Positions 1 to 8,502 of a stretch of 64,000 nucleotides of DNA are shown here, one piece after another. The stretch covers positions 62,001 through 126,000 of the forward strand of contig NZ_JACHFD010000001.1 in assembly GCF_014201715.1 (NCBI RefSeq), given 5' to 3'. The stretch is from Haloferula luteola (GTDB lineage Bacteria > Verrucomicrobiota > Verrucomicrobiia > Verrucomicrobiales > Akkermansiaceae). Numbering within the stretch: the first letter of the stretch is position 1; each line of letters opens with the position of its first letter. The position numbers and the translations under genes are program-made. The notes under the pieces were generated by a model. The model saw only the letters and a list, made by a program, of their open reading frames with translations. It was not told the origin of the DNA and did not search any database.

Positions 1-1707
1 CTCGAGGTTTTCCGCGTCCGAAGCCGCGATGAAGAAATCGACATCTGCAGGATCGACGCAGACGGCCATGCGTTCCTGTGACTCTGAGATCGCGAGTTCT
101 GTGCCGTCGAGGCCGTCGTATTTCTTGGGAACGGCATCGAGATCGATGTCGAGAGAAGGGGCGATTTCCCCGATGGCAACCGAGACGCCGCCGGCGCCGA
201 AGTCGTTGCAGATTTTGATGCGACGGGAGAGGTCCGGGTTTCGGAACAGGCGCTGGATTTTGCGTTCGGTGGGGGCATCGCCCTTTTGCACCTCAGCGGA
301 GTTTTCCAAGGCGGTGTCGGTGTGCTCCTTCGATGATCCTGTGGCGCCTCCAACGCCATCGCGACCGGTGCGGCCGCCGATCAACAGAATCACATCGCCC
401 GGCACAGGAGTTCCGCGGAAAACATTGGAGCGAGGAGCGGCCGCGACCACCGCGCCAATTTCAAGCCGTTTGGCCACGTAACCAGGGTGATACACTTCAG
501 CGACTTGGCCTGTGGCGAGGCCAATTTGATTGCCATATGAGGAATATCCACGCGCGGCGACCTGGCAGATTTTTCGCTGAGGAAGTTTGCCCGGCAGGGT
601 TTCGGAGATGGGCACGGTAGGATCCGCCGCGCCGGTGACTCGCATGGCCTGATAAACGTATGAGCGGCCCGAAAGGGGGTCGCGAATGCATCCGCCAAGA
701 CAGGTTGCAGCCCCCCCGAAAGGTTCGATCTCCGTGGGGTGATTGTGAGTTTCGTTTTTGAACTGGATCAGCCACTCTTCCGGTTGGACCGAGCCATCGG
801 GTTTGGAGATCTCCGCGGTGACGATGATCGAAGCGGCGTTGACCTCCTCCGACTCCTCAAGATTGTCGAGCTCGCCTGAGGCGCGAAGTTCGCGCATTCC
901 GATCAGAGCGATGTCCATTAGGGTGACATCGCGATCCTGGCGGCCGAGTTTTTCTCGAACGGCTAGATAATTCTCCCAGGCTCTCCTCACGGGATCCGTG
1001 CCCTCACCAAATGTGGCTTCGGCAATCCGGGTCAGGAAAGTCGTGTGGCGGCAGTGATCGGACCAGTAGGTGTCGAGCATCCGAATTTCAGTGATGCTCG
1101 GTGCTCGGCCTTCTTCGTCACGGAAGTAGTTTTGGCAGAATGCCACATCCTCCGAAGACATGGCGAGACCCAGTTCCCTGCGAAGCGCCACGGGATCGGC
1201 CTGGCAAAACCCATCAAGCACCACCACGTCACCAGGGACGCTGGGCATAGCCTGGAAAGAGGGGGCGTCGAGAGAGACCTCGTGGGAATCGACGGTGTTG
1301 ATCAGGAAATTCTTGATCCGGGAGATTTCGTCGGGCTCAAGAGCTCCTCCGGGCAAAATGACCCGTGCTGAAGCGACCCGAGGGCGCTCCAATCCGGTAA
1401 GAATCTGAATGCACTGGGCTGCGGAATCGGCGCGTTGATCGAATTGCCCAGGAAGATACTCGATGACAAAAGGATGCTCGTTCTCCGCCACTCGGAGTTC
1501 GCGACTGGCGAGGTCGATTTGAGGCTCGCTGAGGATTCCACCGATGGCGTCCTCAAACTGTGCATCGTTCAGTCCATCCACATCGTATCGCTGGACCAAG
1601 CGCAGGGTTTCGAGGTGGGGAACGTCGAGGGATTCCTGGAGTTCGTGGAGGAGGTGGCGCGCTTCGTTGGAGAATGCCGGCGTTCTTTCGACGAAAAGAC
1701 GGTGCAT
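1..1707 (-). CDS. purL: Phosphoribosylformylglycinamidine synthase, large single-chain type (N-terminal 569 residues)
   Basis: The reverse strand reads as an open frame from an ATG at 1707 to the window edge, so the C-terminal half is missing because of the window and not because of decay. PurL converts FGAR and glutamine to FGAM with ATP in purine synthesis. The signature region is visible: LDTYWSDHCRHTTF near residue 215, followed by FKNETHNHPTEIEPFGGA and GGCIRDPLSGR, which form the ATP/FGAR-binding AIRS-like domain. The N-terminal residues VERTPAF resemble the PurS-like domain of the long, fused form. The cytosolic enzyme would normally exceed 1200 residues with a C-terminal glutamine amidotransferase domain that cannot be seen here. 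No Shine-Dalgarno sequence is obvious before the start. Confidence 0.93.
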   Translation of the reverse strand, partial: MHRLFVERTPAFSNEARHLLHELQESLDVPHLETLRLVQRYDVDGLNDAQFEDAIGGILSEPQIDLASRELRVAENEHPFVIEYLPGQFDQRADSAAQCIQILTGLERPRVASARVILPGGALEPDEISRIKNFLINTVDSHEVSLDAPSFQAMPSVPGDVVVLDGFCQADPVALRRELGLAMSSEDVAFCQNYFRDEEGRAPSITEIRMLDTYWSDHCRHTTFLTRIAEATFGEGTDPVRRAWENYLAVREKLGRQDRDVTLMDIALIGMRELRASGELDNLEESEEVNAASIIVTAEISKPDGSVQPEEWLIQFKNETHNHPTEIEPFGGAATCLGGCIRDPLSGRSYVYQAMRVTGAADPTVPISETLPGKLPQRKICQVAARGYSSYGNQIGLATGQVAEVYHPGYVAKRLEIGAVVAAAPRSNVFRGTPVPGDVILLIGGRTGRDGVGGATGSSKEHTDTALENSAEVQKGDAPTERKIQRLFRNPDLSRRIKICNDFGAGGVSVAIGEIAPSLDIDLDAVPKKYDGLDGTELAISESQERMAVCVDPADVDFFIAASDAENLE

Positions 1708-1820
1708 GAGTGAGTGGTTCGCGGTGCGAAACCGCGGAGGGTAGCGATGGAAGCCCCGAGGGCAAGACGGGGTTTCGACCGCAGGGTCAAAAGGCGCAGG
1801 GATCGGCTGGATCGGATCGG

Positions 1821-2810
1821 TCAGGCGCCGGGGAATGGCCGGGCTTTGCCTTCATCGATGCACTCGCAAAGCCAATCGATGAGGCTGGCGGTTTCTTCAC
1901 TTTCCCTCCTCAGCGCTTCCATGGCGCCCCATTCGATGTGCTGACGGTGGCGGGGCGCGGCAATGCGCTCGAACTGAAGTCGTTCCAGCAAAGCCTCAGT
2001 TTCCTTCGGGTGCGCATTGAGGATATTCGCCGCCCGGGGAAGATCATCGAGAGCTTCGACATCGAGTCCGAAGGAGCTGACGCCGACACCAAAGGCGGCG
2101 TTGAGGGCGCGCAGGCCATCCGCCAAGGCCTCATCAAGAATCGGGGCGGCATAGATGAGTTCCGCACCTTGGGTCCAAGTCGAGGCGGAGAGCGCTTGGA
2201 AGAAGTCTTCGCGGAACCCATGAAGGGAGGCCTGAATGCGCAACCGTGCGCCGGTCAGGCGGAAAGGCGGGAGCCCCAGCCGCTGTTTGAGGGATAGCAT
2301 GCGTGACTCCAGCACCATGGCTTCGTCGTTCTCCTCTCCGGTCTGCCAGTCGACGAGGATCATTTCCGGATACTTCCAAAGATTGCCGAGGGGTGAGCCC
2401 GCGGTGAAGACATTCCGGAATTCAAAGGGAAAGCGAGAGTTTAGCTCATTGAACCGGCGAACAATGGCGCGAAATTTTTTGACACGCTCGAGTGCATGGT
2501 CGATCGCCTTGCTGTCGCCGCCGAGGTCATCGAGGCGACCTTGGCTTAGGGAAACCAGTTCTTGAGCCCCGGAAAGGGCAGGAACCGGTGCGGTGCGTCG
2601 GTAATACCCCTGGCCTTTTTCCACCTTGGCGATCGGCGAGGCCGGATCGCAGGACATGATGGAGAAGTGATAGCGCAGGGAGGCATCCGAATAATTTCCG
2701 GTCAGCTGCAGGCGCACGAGCCGAATGAGCTCGGTGCCCTTGATCGCATCGGCGGGGTTGCTGGGGAGAAGGGTAGGAAGGAGATCCGATAGCTGATTGC
2801 GGAGGCTCAT
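1821..2810 (-). CDS. Hypothetical protein with winged-helix-like N-terminus
   Basis: About 329 residues, starting at an internal ATG (MSLRNQLSDLL) and not at the longer upstream start at 2912, whose extra residues are proline/arginine-rich and look untranslated. The N-terminal third (GTELIRLVRLQL through KGQGYYRR) has the spacing of a winged-helix domain. The middle has VFTAGSPLGNLWKYPEMILV, followed by a mixed alpha/beta region. There is no signal peptide or membrane segment, so it is probably cytosolic. It lies 114 bases downstream of purL on the same strand, but nothing ties it to purine synthesis. I do not recognise the family. The long, coherent frame and backbone-like composition argue that it is real. 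Confidence 0.7.
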   Translation of the reverse strand: MSLRNQLSDLLPTLLPSNPADAIKGTELIRLVRLQLTGNYSDASLRYHFSIMSCDPASPIAKVEKGQGYYRRTAPVPALSGAQELVSLSQGRLDDLGGDSKAIDHALERVKKFRAIVRRFNELNSRFPFEFRNVFTAGSPLGNLWKYPEMILVDWQTGEENDEAMVLESRMLSLKQRLGLPPFRLTGARLRIQASLHGFREDFFQALSASTWTQGAELIYAAPILDEALADGLRALNAAFGVGVSSFGLDVEALDDLPRAANILNAHPKETEALLERLQFERIAAPRHRQHIEWGAMEALRRESEETASLIDWLCECIDEGKARPFPGA

Positions 2811-2990
2811 GGTCAGGAAAGGGCGCCGAGGGGGAGGCCGGGCGATATCCAAGGGGAGCGCCAGCCAGCCCGACAAGCTCCAATGGTGCCTTTTTTGCAT
2901 TTTTGAAAGCAAGCCTTGGGAGATCGTGGCGAGATTTTTGAATGGGGGAATCCTGCTTGCTGTCCGGGGTCATCCAGACGAGAGGGAGGC

Positions 2991-3602
2991 ATGAACCATT
3001 GGGAAGCTTGCTGGAGCGAGGGAAACACGCCTTGGGACCGTGGAGCAGCGGCCCCGCCCCTGATAGAATTGCTCGATTCTGAGTGGGCGGGGTTTTTGAA
3101 AGATGCCCGGGTCTTGGTTCCGGGGTGTGGGTCTGGACATGATGTTCGCGCATTGGCGGAGTTCGGAGCTTTTCCCGTCGGCTTGGATTTGGTGCCGCGA
3201 GCCCTCGAAGTTGCTCGCGAAATCCCGTCGCCCGGCAGGGTTCAATACGAGGCGGGTGATTTCCTCGACGCATCCCGCGTGGGCTTCGATGGGCTTTGGG
3301 AGCATACTTGCTTCTGCGCCATCTCCCCGGATCGCCGCGAAGACTATGTCAGGGCCGCCGCCCGGGCGGTTCGGCCGGGCGGTTACCTCTACGCGGTGTT
3401 TTTTCTGAATCCGGATCACGAAGAAGAGGGACCTCCTTTTCGATCGACTCGAGAAGAGATCCACCAATCCTTTTCTCCCCACTTTGAATTCTTAGCGAGT
3501 TGGATTCCTGAGCGCGCCTATGCGGGCCGAGAAGGTCGGGAATGGTTGGTCGTGGCACAGCGCCGGGCCGAAGAAGTTGCGTCCGAGCCCTCCGGGGGTT
3601 AA
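2991..3602 (+). CDS. Thiopurine S-methyltransferase (TPMT)-family SAM-dependent methyltransferase
   Basis: 203 residues, the usual length for small bacterial TPMT-family enzymes. The start MNHWEACWSEGNTPWDRG carries the W-x-x-GxTPWD-like N-terminal motif typical of the family. Motif I for SAM binding is VLVPGCGSGHDV, then ALAEFGAFPVGLDLV with the acidic residue of motif II. FCAISPDRREDY is the family's substrate-side helix. The ATG at 2991 is preceded by GAGGGAGGC, a good ribosome binding site, so it is preferred over the ATG at 2916. Substrates are unknown: family members methylate thiols, selenium or tellurium compounds, or halides. It is followed 18 bases later by the HtrA pair on the same strand. 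Confidence 0.88.
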   Translation: MNHWEACWSEGNTPWDRGAAAPPLIELLDSEWAGFLKDARVLVPGCGSGHDVRALAEFGAFPVGLDLVPRALEVAREIPSPGRVQYEAGDFLDASRVGFDGLWEHTCFCAISPDRREDYVRAAARAVRPGGYLYAVFFLNPDHEEEGPPFRSTREEIHQSFSPHFEFLASWIPERAYAGREGREWLVVAQRRAEEVASEPSGG

Positions 3603-3620
3603 GGGATCCTCTAGGCGAGC

Positions 3621-4601
3621 ATGTTGGCACTGCGCATTACTCTTCTTCTTTCCCTCACCACGCTGGCGTCGGTGGCGGAGCCGTTGTCGATCAATCAGAA
3701 GCGCGTTCCTGAATCCCGGGACGATTTGAAGCAGATCCAGCGGTTGATGCAGTCAGCCCTACCTGCTGCGCGTGCTGCCACCGTCTGCATCCAGTTGGGG
3801 CAGGGTTCCGGAAGCGGGGTGGTGGTCAGCGAGGATGGACTCATCATGACGGCGGCGCACGTGACGGGAGGTGTCGGCCAGGAGTTCACCGTGGTATTTG
3901 AGGATGGGCGGGAGGTGAAAGCGGAGTCGTTGGGGTTGGATTCGGAGGTCGATGCCGCGCTGGCGCGGATTGTTGAACCTGGAAAGTATCCTTTCGTCGA
4001 AATCGCGAGGGATCATCCGGCGCAGCTAGGTGATTGGGTTTTTGCCCTAGGCCACTCCGGAGGATTTGATCTGAAGCGCGGCGTGGTCTTTCGTCCCGGT
4101 CGGATCGTACGCACCACCGATACCACTCTGCAGTCGGACTGCAGCTTGATTGGTGGGGATTCGGGTGGGCCTCTTTTCGATCTTATGGGGCGGCTGATTG
4201 GGATTCATTCGCGAGTCGGCGCCAAATTGCCGGAAAACATGCACGTGCCCGTGTCGGCCTTCCTCCGGGATTGGCAGGGCCTGATGGATGCTCAATTCAT
4301 CGGGGATGGGCCTTTCGCGGAGCGTCCAGAGGTAGGCAAAGCCTTTCTAGGTTTGTTGGTTGAGGCACGGAGCGAAGGCGGGGTGGTTGTCAAGCGAGTG
4401 GGCCGTGAATCTCCAGCCGAAAAAGCCGGATTGAAGGAGGGTGATATCCTTCTGAGTGTTGATGGAAAGCCACTGAATGATCGGGATGGCCTGCAGGAAT
4501 GGTTGGCGTCGAAGGCTCCTTCCGATCAGGTGGCTTTCGAACTGCTTCGCGATGGAGAGTCTGAAACCCTCACTCTTCGATTGGGAGACCGTGATGCATA
4601 A
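3621..4601 (+). CDS. HtrA/DegP-like S1C serine protease with one PDZ domain
   Basis: 326 residues with an N-terminal Sec signal (hydrophobic residues 5-18). The catalytic triad is intact: H80 in MTAAHV, D111 in SEVDAAL and S181 in GGDSGGPLF. A C-terminal PDZ domain covers about residues 230-320 (LGLLVEARSEGGVVVKRV, ESPAEKAGLKEGDILLSVDG). HtrA proteins degrade or refold damaged envelope proteins in the periplasm, and one PDZ is typical of the DegS type. The stop overlaps the start of the next gene by eight bases, implying translational coupling with a related but catalytically dead paralogue. Confidence 0.9.
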   Translation: MLALRITLLLSLTTLASVAEPLSINQKRVPESRDDLKQIQRLMQSALPAARAATVCIQLGQGSGSGVVVSEDGLIMTAAHVTGGVGQEFTVVFEDGREVKAESLGLDSEVDAALARIVEPGKYPFVEIARDHPAQLGDWVFALGHSGGFDLKRGVVFRPGRIVRTTDTTLQSDCSLIGGDSGGPLFDLMGRLIGIHSRVGAKLPENMHVPVSAFLRDWQGLMDAQFIGDGPFAERPEVGKAFLGLLVEARSEGGVVVKRVGRESPAEKAGLKEGDILLSVDGKPLNDRDGLQEWLASKAPSDQVAFELLRDGESETLTLRLGDRDA

Positions 4602-5604
4602 GGGCACGATTCCATTTTTGGCGCTGATCCTCGCGCTGCCATCTCCGGCGGCGCGTTCTCTGGAGTCTGCCTATCGAATGGGAGGTAAGGAAATGCATCG
4701 AGCTTTCGAGCCGGTGCAAGCCTTCCTCCAGCAGGGAAGTGCGGTGATCAAGCGAGGTTTCCACGAAGTGATTTTTGGCGTGGTGGTTTCCTCAGACGGC
4801 TATCTTTTGACCAAAGCGAGCGAACTGGGGGAGGTTGGAGATTTGACCATCACCGTCGACGATCAGCGCTACGAAAAGCCGGTTCTGGCCGCGGTGGATA
4901 CCGAGTGGGATGTCGCCCTATTGAAAGTTTCGGCGACGGGCTGGCATCCGGTGGATTTGTCCCGCACTGAGGATCTCGAGCGAGGCGAATGGATCGTGGC
5001 CAACGGCGCAACCACTCGCAAATATCGACGGGTTCAAATCGGAATGGTGGCCGCAAATACCCGCGAGATTCCTCCCAGTGGCGGAGCCGTTCTCGGGGTG
5101 ATGCTTGAAGAGGAGGAAGAAGGGCTGAACTTGTCCTCCATCACGGAAGGCAGCGGGGCGGAAAAAGCCGGGCTGCAGAAGGGAGATCGATTGTTGGCGA
5201 TCGACGGAACGGAGGTCAATCTGCGCGAAGAAGTCCTGAGTTGCTTGGATACCCGTCGAGTGGGTGAGTCCGTGAGATTGACCATTCTCCGTGGGGATGA
5301 AAAAATCGAAGTGGAAGTCGAACTCGCGGGACGTACCGATATTTTCGGTGAGTCCATGACGCGGAACGACCAGATGAGTGGCGATTTTTCAACCCGACGC
5401 ACGGGATTTCCACGGATCATGCAACATGACATCATCGGCAACCGTCATTTTATGGGCGGCCCTGTTCTCGATCTCGAAGGCCGCTGCGTCGGAATGAATA
5501 TCGCTCGCTTTAGCCGTTGCGAAACCTATGCCATCCCGGCTCGGGACCTCGCTGAGTTGGTCGATTCTCTGATCAAACGTTCGACGATGATTTCTGCCGA
5601 TTGA
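4594..5604 (+). CDS. HtrA-like pseudoprotease with PDZ domain inserted in the protease fold
   Basis: 336 residues from the ATG at 4594, which overlaps the upstream protease gene and gives a clean signal peptide (IPFLALILALPSPAARS). The fold is recognisable: FGVVVSSDGYLLTKASEL matches the His-loop strand, but the histidine position is S76. The Asp loop (TEWDVALLKV, D106) is kept. The Ser loop reads HFMGGPVLDLEGRCVG, with methionine replacing the serine. A PDZ domain (about 165-255; VLGVMLEEEEEG, GAEKAGLQKGDRLLAIDG) sits between the two halves of the protease and not at the C-terminus. It is therefore predicted inactive, perhaps a scaffold or regulator of the intact HtrA encoded just before it. 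Its 3' end overlaps the convergent gene by 32 bases. Confidence 0.82.
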   Translation: MHKGTIPFLALILALPSPAARSLESAYRMGGKEMHRAFEPVQAFLQQGSAVIKRGFHEVIFGVVVSSDGYLLTKASELGEVGDLTITVDDQRYEKPVLAAVDTEWDVALLKVSATGWHPVDLSRTEDLERGEWIVANGATTRKYRRVQIGMVAANTREIPPSGGAVLGVMLEEEEEGLNLSSITEGSGAEKAGLQKGDRLLAIDGTEVNLREEVLSCLDTRRVGESVRLTILRGDEKIEVEVELAGRTDIFGESMTRNDQMSGDFSTRRTGFPRIMQHDIIGNRHFMGGPVLDLEGRCVGMNIARFSRCETYAIPARDLAELVDSLIKRSTMISAD

Positions 5605-6703
5605 GCCAGGCATCGATGCCACCCTCGATGTTGATGGCATTCCGACCTGTGGTGCGCAACATCGCGACCGCCTTGGCAGAACGCATTCCCGATTTGCAGT
5701 GAACGTAGAGAGGGGACCCATGAGGCACCTCATCGAGCCGATGTTCCAACTCGTGAAGTGGAATAAGGACACTGCCTGGAATCGAAGCGACGGCGAATTC
5801 TTCAGGTCGACGAACATCGAGTAGCGCGACGGGCCCGCCTGCCAGCAAGTTTGCCAAATTCTCCACCGACAAGCTCGGCAAGGATGGGTCTTCGACGGCG
5901 CAATGGGCCGAGGCAAGTGTTTCAGGATTGTGCAACGAAGTGACGGTAGGAGTGGTGCCGCATAGCGCGCACTGGGGATCGGCCGCCAGTCGAAGGGTGC
6001 GAAATGAGGTACGCAAAGCGTCGTAGCAAATCAGCTTCCCCAGCGGAAGCTGGCCAACTCCGAGGAGAAATTTGATCGCCTCCATGGCCTGGAGGCTGCC
6101 AACGATTCCCGGCAAAACACCAAGGACTCCGGCTTCTTCGCAACTCGGTGCCGCGCCCGACGGCGGCACACTCGGCAACATGCATCGATAGCACGGACCA
6201 CCAAGATGGGGGGCGAAAACCGTCACTTGCCCTTCAAAGCGAAATATCGACCCGTAGACGCAGGGCTTCTTTTGTTGGAAACACACGTCGTTGGTCAAAA
6301 AACGCGTGGGAAAGTTGTCGGATCCATCGAGAACCAGATCATATTGGGAAACTAGGTCCGCGGCGTTGTCAGGCGTCAGCCGGCAGGCATGAGGTTCAAC
6401 TTGAACGTGCGGGTTCACTTCCGCCAGGCGCTGCACTGCACTCTCGAGCTTGGGCTTTCCCACCCAGGATTCGCCGTGAAGAATCTGCCGCTGGAGGTTC
6501 GACCGAGAAACGACGTCGTCGTCCACCAACCCCATCCGACCCACCCCCGCCGCTGCCAGATAGAGGGCAGCAGGGGAGCCGAGGCCTCCCGTTCCGACCA
6601 ACAGCACGGACGATTCCTTGAGGCGGGATTGGCCCTCAAGCCCGATGCCGGGGACCGTGAGGTGGCGGGCGTAACGATCGAGTTCGGCGGAGCTGAGTTC
6701 CAT
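5573..6703 (-). CDS. MoeB/ThiF-family adenylyltransferase fused to a C-terminal rhodanese domain
   Basis: 376 residues. The N-terminal E1-like domain has the nucleotide-binding glycines VGTGGLGSPAALYLAAAGVG, the acidic GLVDDDVVSRSNLQRQ stretch and two zinc-binding CxxC pairs (CYRC and CALC). The rhodanese domain (about 280-370) has the active cysteine in VHCKSGMRSAKA. This arrangement, as in MoeZ/MOCS3-type proteins, adenylates the C-terminus of a ubiquitin-like sulfur carrier (ThiS/MoaD type) and then transfers persulfide sulfur to it for thiamine, molybdopterin or tRNA thiolation. It is cytosolic. No carrier-protein gene is adjacent, so the pathway cannot be assigned. It converges with, and overlaps, the pseudoprotease gene. 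Confidence 0.92.
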   Translation of the reverse strand: MELSSAELDRYARHLTVPGIGLEGQSRLKESSVLLVGTGGLGSPAALYLAAAGVGRMGLVDDDVVSRSNLQRQILHGESWVGKPKLESAVQRLAEVNPHVQVEPHACRLTPDNAADLVSQYDLVLDGSDNFPTRFLTNDVCFQQKKPCVYGSIFRFEGQVTVFAPHLGGPCYRCMLPSVPPSGAAPSCEEAGVLGVLPGIVGSLQAMEAIKFLLGVGQLPLGKLICYDALRTSFRTLRLAADPQCALCGTTPTVTSLHNPETLASAHCAVEDPSLPSLSVENLANLLAGGPVALLDVRRPEEFAVASIPGSVLIPLHELEHRLDEVPHGSPLYVHCKSGMRSAKAVAMLRTTGRNAINIEGGIDAWLNRQKSSSNV

Positions 6704-6798
6704 GGACGCCGCAACTTGGAACGGATCCCGAGGCTTGGCAACCGCGGCTGGGAGAATCGTCGCTTGACGACCCGCGACGCGCGAAGGAGGGAATGGTC

Positions 6799-7380
6799 AT
6801 GGCCGAAACTCCCTCCACCTTTCTTCTCAAGTCCGGCGAGCCCGCACCCTGCTTTGCGCTTCCCGATGCGACGGGACGAGAGCATCGCCTGGACGAGGTG
6901 TCAGGACCTCGCGGGACGCTGGTGGTGTTTGTCTGCAACCATTGTCCCTACGTCGTTATGCTGGCGAGTGCCTTAGGATCATTGGCGGACGAATGGAAAA
7001 CTCGGGGCATCGGAGTGGTGGCCATCACGTCCAATGACGTGGAGAACTACCCTCAGGACGGCCCGGAATACATGGGCGATTTCGCCAGCAAACACGGCTG
7101 GAATTTCCCCTACCTCTACGACGCCACACAAGAAGTCGCTCATGCTTACGGAGCTGCCTGCACTCCAGACTTCTTCCTATTTGACGGAGAAGGCGCGCTT
7201 TTCTACGCAGGTCAGTTCGACGACTCTCGGCCGAAGAACGAAATTCCCCCTTCCGGAAATGATCTTTCGGCGGCCGTCGATGCCCTGCTTTCCGGCGCAG
7301 AGCCACCCTCCCCGGCTCGGCCAAGCACAGGATGCAATATCAAATGGAAAAAGGGGATGGAGCCGGAATCGTTCGGCTGA
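6799..7380 (+). CDS. Thioredoxin-like/AhpC-TSA family protein with CNHCP motif
   Basis: About 193 residues. The second ATG (6799) is chosen because AAGGAGG at 6784 is correctly spaced for it and too close to the ATG at 6793. The core is GTLVVFVCNHCPYVVML: the CxxC pair of a thioredoxin fold, here CNHC, as in a widespread family of thioredoxin-domain proteins annotated as redoxins. ACTPDFFLFDGEG provides the cis-proline strand. No signal peptide is present, so it is probably a cytosolic oxidoreductase or thiol peroxidase; the substrate is unknown. It is divergent from the MoeB-like gene and 60 bases upstream of trpD. Confidence 0.86.
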   Translation: MAETPSTFLLKSGEPAPCFALPDATGREHRLDEVSGPRGTLVVFVCNHCPYVVMLASALGSLADEWKTRGIGVVAITSNDVENYPQDGPEYMGDFASKHGWNFPYLYDATQEVAHAYGAACTPDFFLFDGEGALFYAGQFDDSRPKNEIPPSGNDLSAAVDALLSGAEPPSPARPSTGCNIKWKKGMEPESFG

Positions 7381-7440
7381 TTTTAGCTTCTTTCTTCTCC
7401 ACGGTTGCACGTCGGGGGGGGCGGGCGCTAGTTTCTCGAA

Positions 7441-8484
7441 ATGGACGCGATCATTCACCACCTCGAATCCGGCCAGGAGTTGAGCCGCCGCGAGATTGAT
7501 GTCGCAGCACGCCTGCTGCTCGATCCGGATGGCGACGAAGGCAAGAAGCTTCAATTGCTGGAAGCTCTCTCCAAAAAAGGAGAGAGCGCAGCGGAAATCG
7601 CGGGATTCGTGGAAGAGTTTCTCGAACATGCCGTCAATCCTCATGTAGGGCTGGCCGATATAGAGGGCCCGACAATCGATGTTTGCGGAACAGGCGGGGA
7701 CAAGCTCAACCTCTTCAATGTATCGACGACAACGATGTTTGTCGTGGCCGCGGCCGGAGGGGTGGTGGTAAAGCACGGCAATCGCGGAATCACTTCCAAG
7801 AGTGGTGGTGCGGATGTACTGGAAGCTCTGGGAATTCGTATCGATCTCGATCCCGAGGGTTTCCGCAGATGTTTGGAAAAGGCCGGGATCGGTTTCCTGT
7901 TCGCACCTTCCTATCACCCCGCTTTCAAGGCGGTGGTCGGAGTTCGCAAAAAACTCGCCGAAAGGGGAGTGCGGACGATTTTCAATTTGATCGGTCCGCT
8001 CCTTAATCCGGCCCGGCCGGATTGTCAGCTCGTCGGCGTGTTTGAGCGGGCTTGGTGCCCGGTTTTCGCGGAAATCCTCCAACGCTTGGGTCGCGAGAGT
8101 GCTTGGGCGGTGCATGGAACCACGGCCGATGGACGGTCCGTTGATGAAGTTAGCCTACTCGGTTCGACCCGCATTTGTAAGGCAGGGGCCTATCAGGACA
8201 TGGAAGACGAGGAGGTTCGTCCACGAGATTTCGGGCTCGTGCATGCAGAGCTGGCGGACCTGCAAGGTGGAGATGCTCCGGTTAATGCCGCGATTCTTGA
8301 ATCCATCCTCGCAGGCAAAGATACGGGATCGAAGGCCGATATGGTGCTTTTGAATGCAGGAACGGCCCTCGCATGCTGTGGGCTGGCCGATGATATTGGC
8401 GGCGGAATCGAACTCGCACGTGCCGTCATTCAAGATGGCAGCGCTCTGGATCGGTTGCGGGCGCTCCAGTCGGTCGCCCGCTAA
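7441..8484 (+). CDS. trpD: Anthranilate phosphoribosyltransferase
   Basis: 347 residues, normal length. The PRPP/Mg-binding glycine motif DVCGTGGDKLNLFNVST is near residue 80, followed by KHGNRGITSKSGGADVLEALG, which lines the anthranilate tunnel, and FNLIGPLLNPARP. TrpD joins anthranilate to PRPP in the second step of tryptophan synthesis in the cytosol. Other trp genes are not adjacent; a split trp pathway is common outside the enterobacteria. No SD is obvious before the ATG at 7441, so the start rests on the family's usual N-terminus. Confidence 0.95.
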   Translation: MDAIIHHLESGQELSRREIDVAARLLLDPDGDEGKKLQLLEALSKKGESAAEIAGFVEEFLEHAVNPHVGLADIEGPTIDVCGTGGDKLNLFNVSTTTMFVVAAAGGVVVKHGNRGITSKSGGADVLEALGIRIDLDPEGFRRCLEKAGIGFLFAPSYHPAFKAVVGVRKKLAERGVRTIFNLIGPLLNPARPDCQLVGVFERAWCPVFAEILQRLGRESAWAVHGTTADGRSVDEVSLLGSTRICKAGAYQDMEDEEVRPRDFGLVHAELADLQGGDAPVNAAILESILAGKDTGSKADMVLLNAGTALACCGLADDIGGGIELARAVIQDGSALDRLRALQSVAR

Positions 8485-8502
8485 GGAGTTGTCGGGGGTT
8501 GG

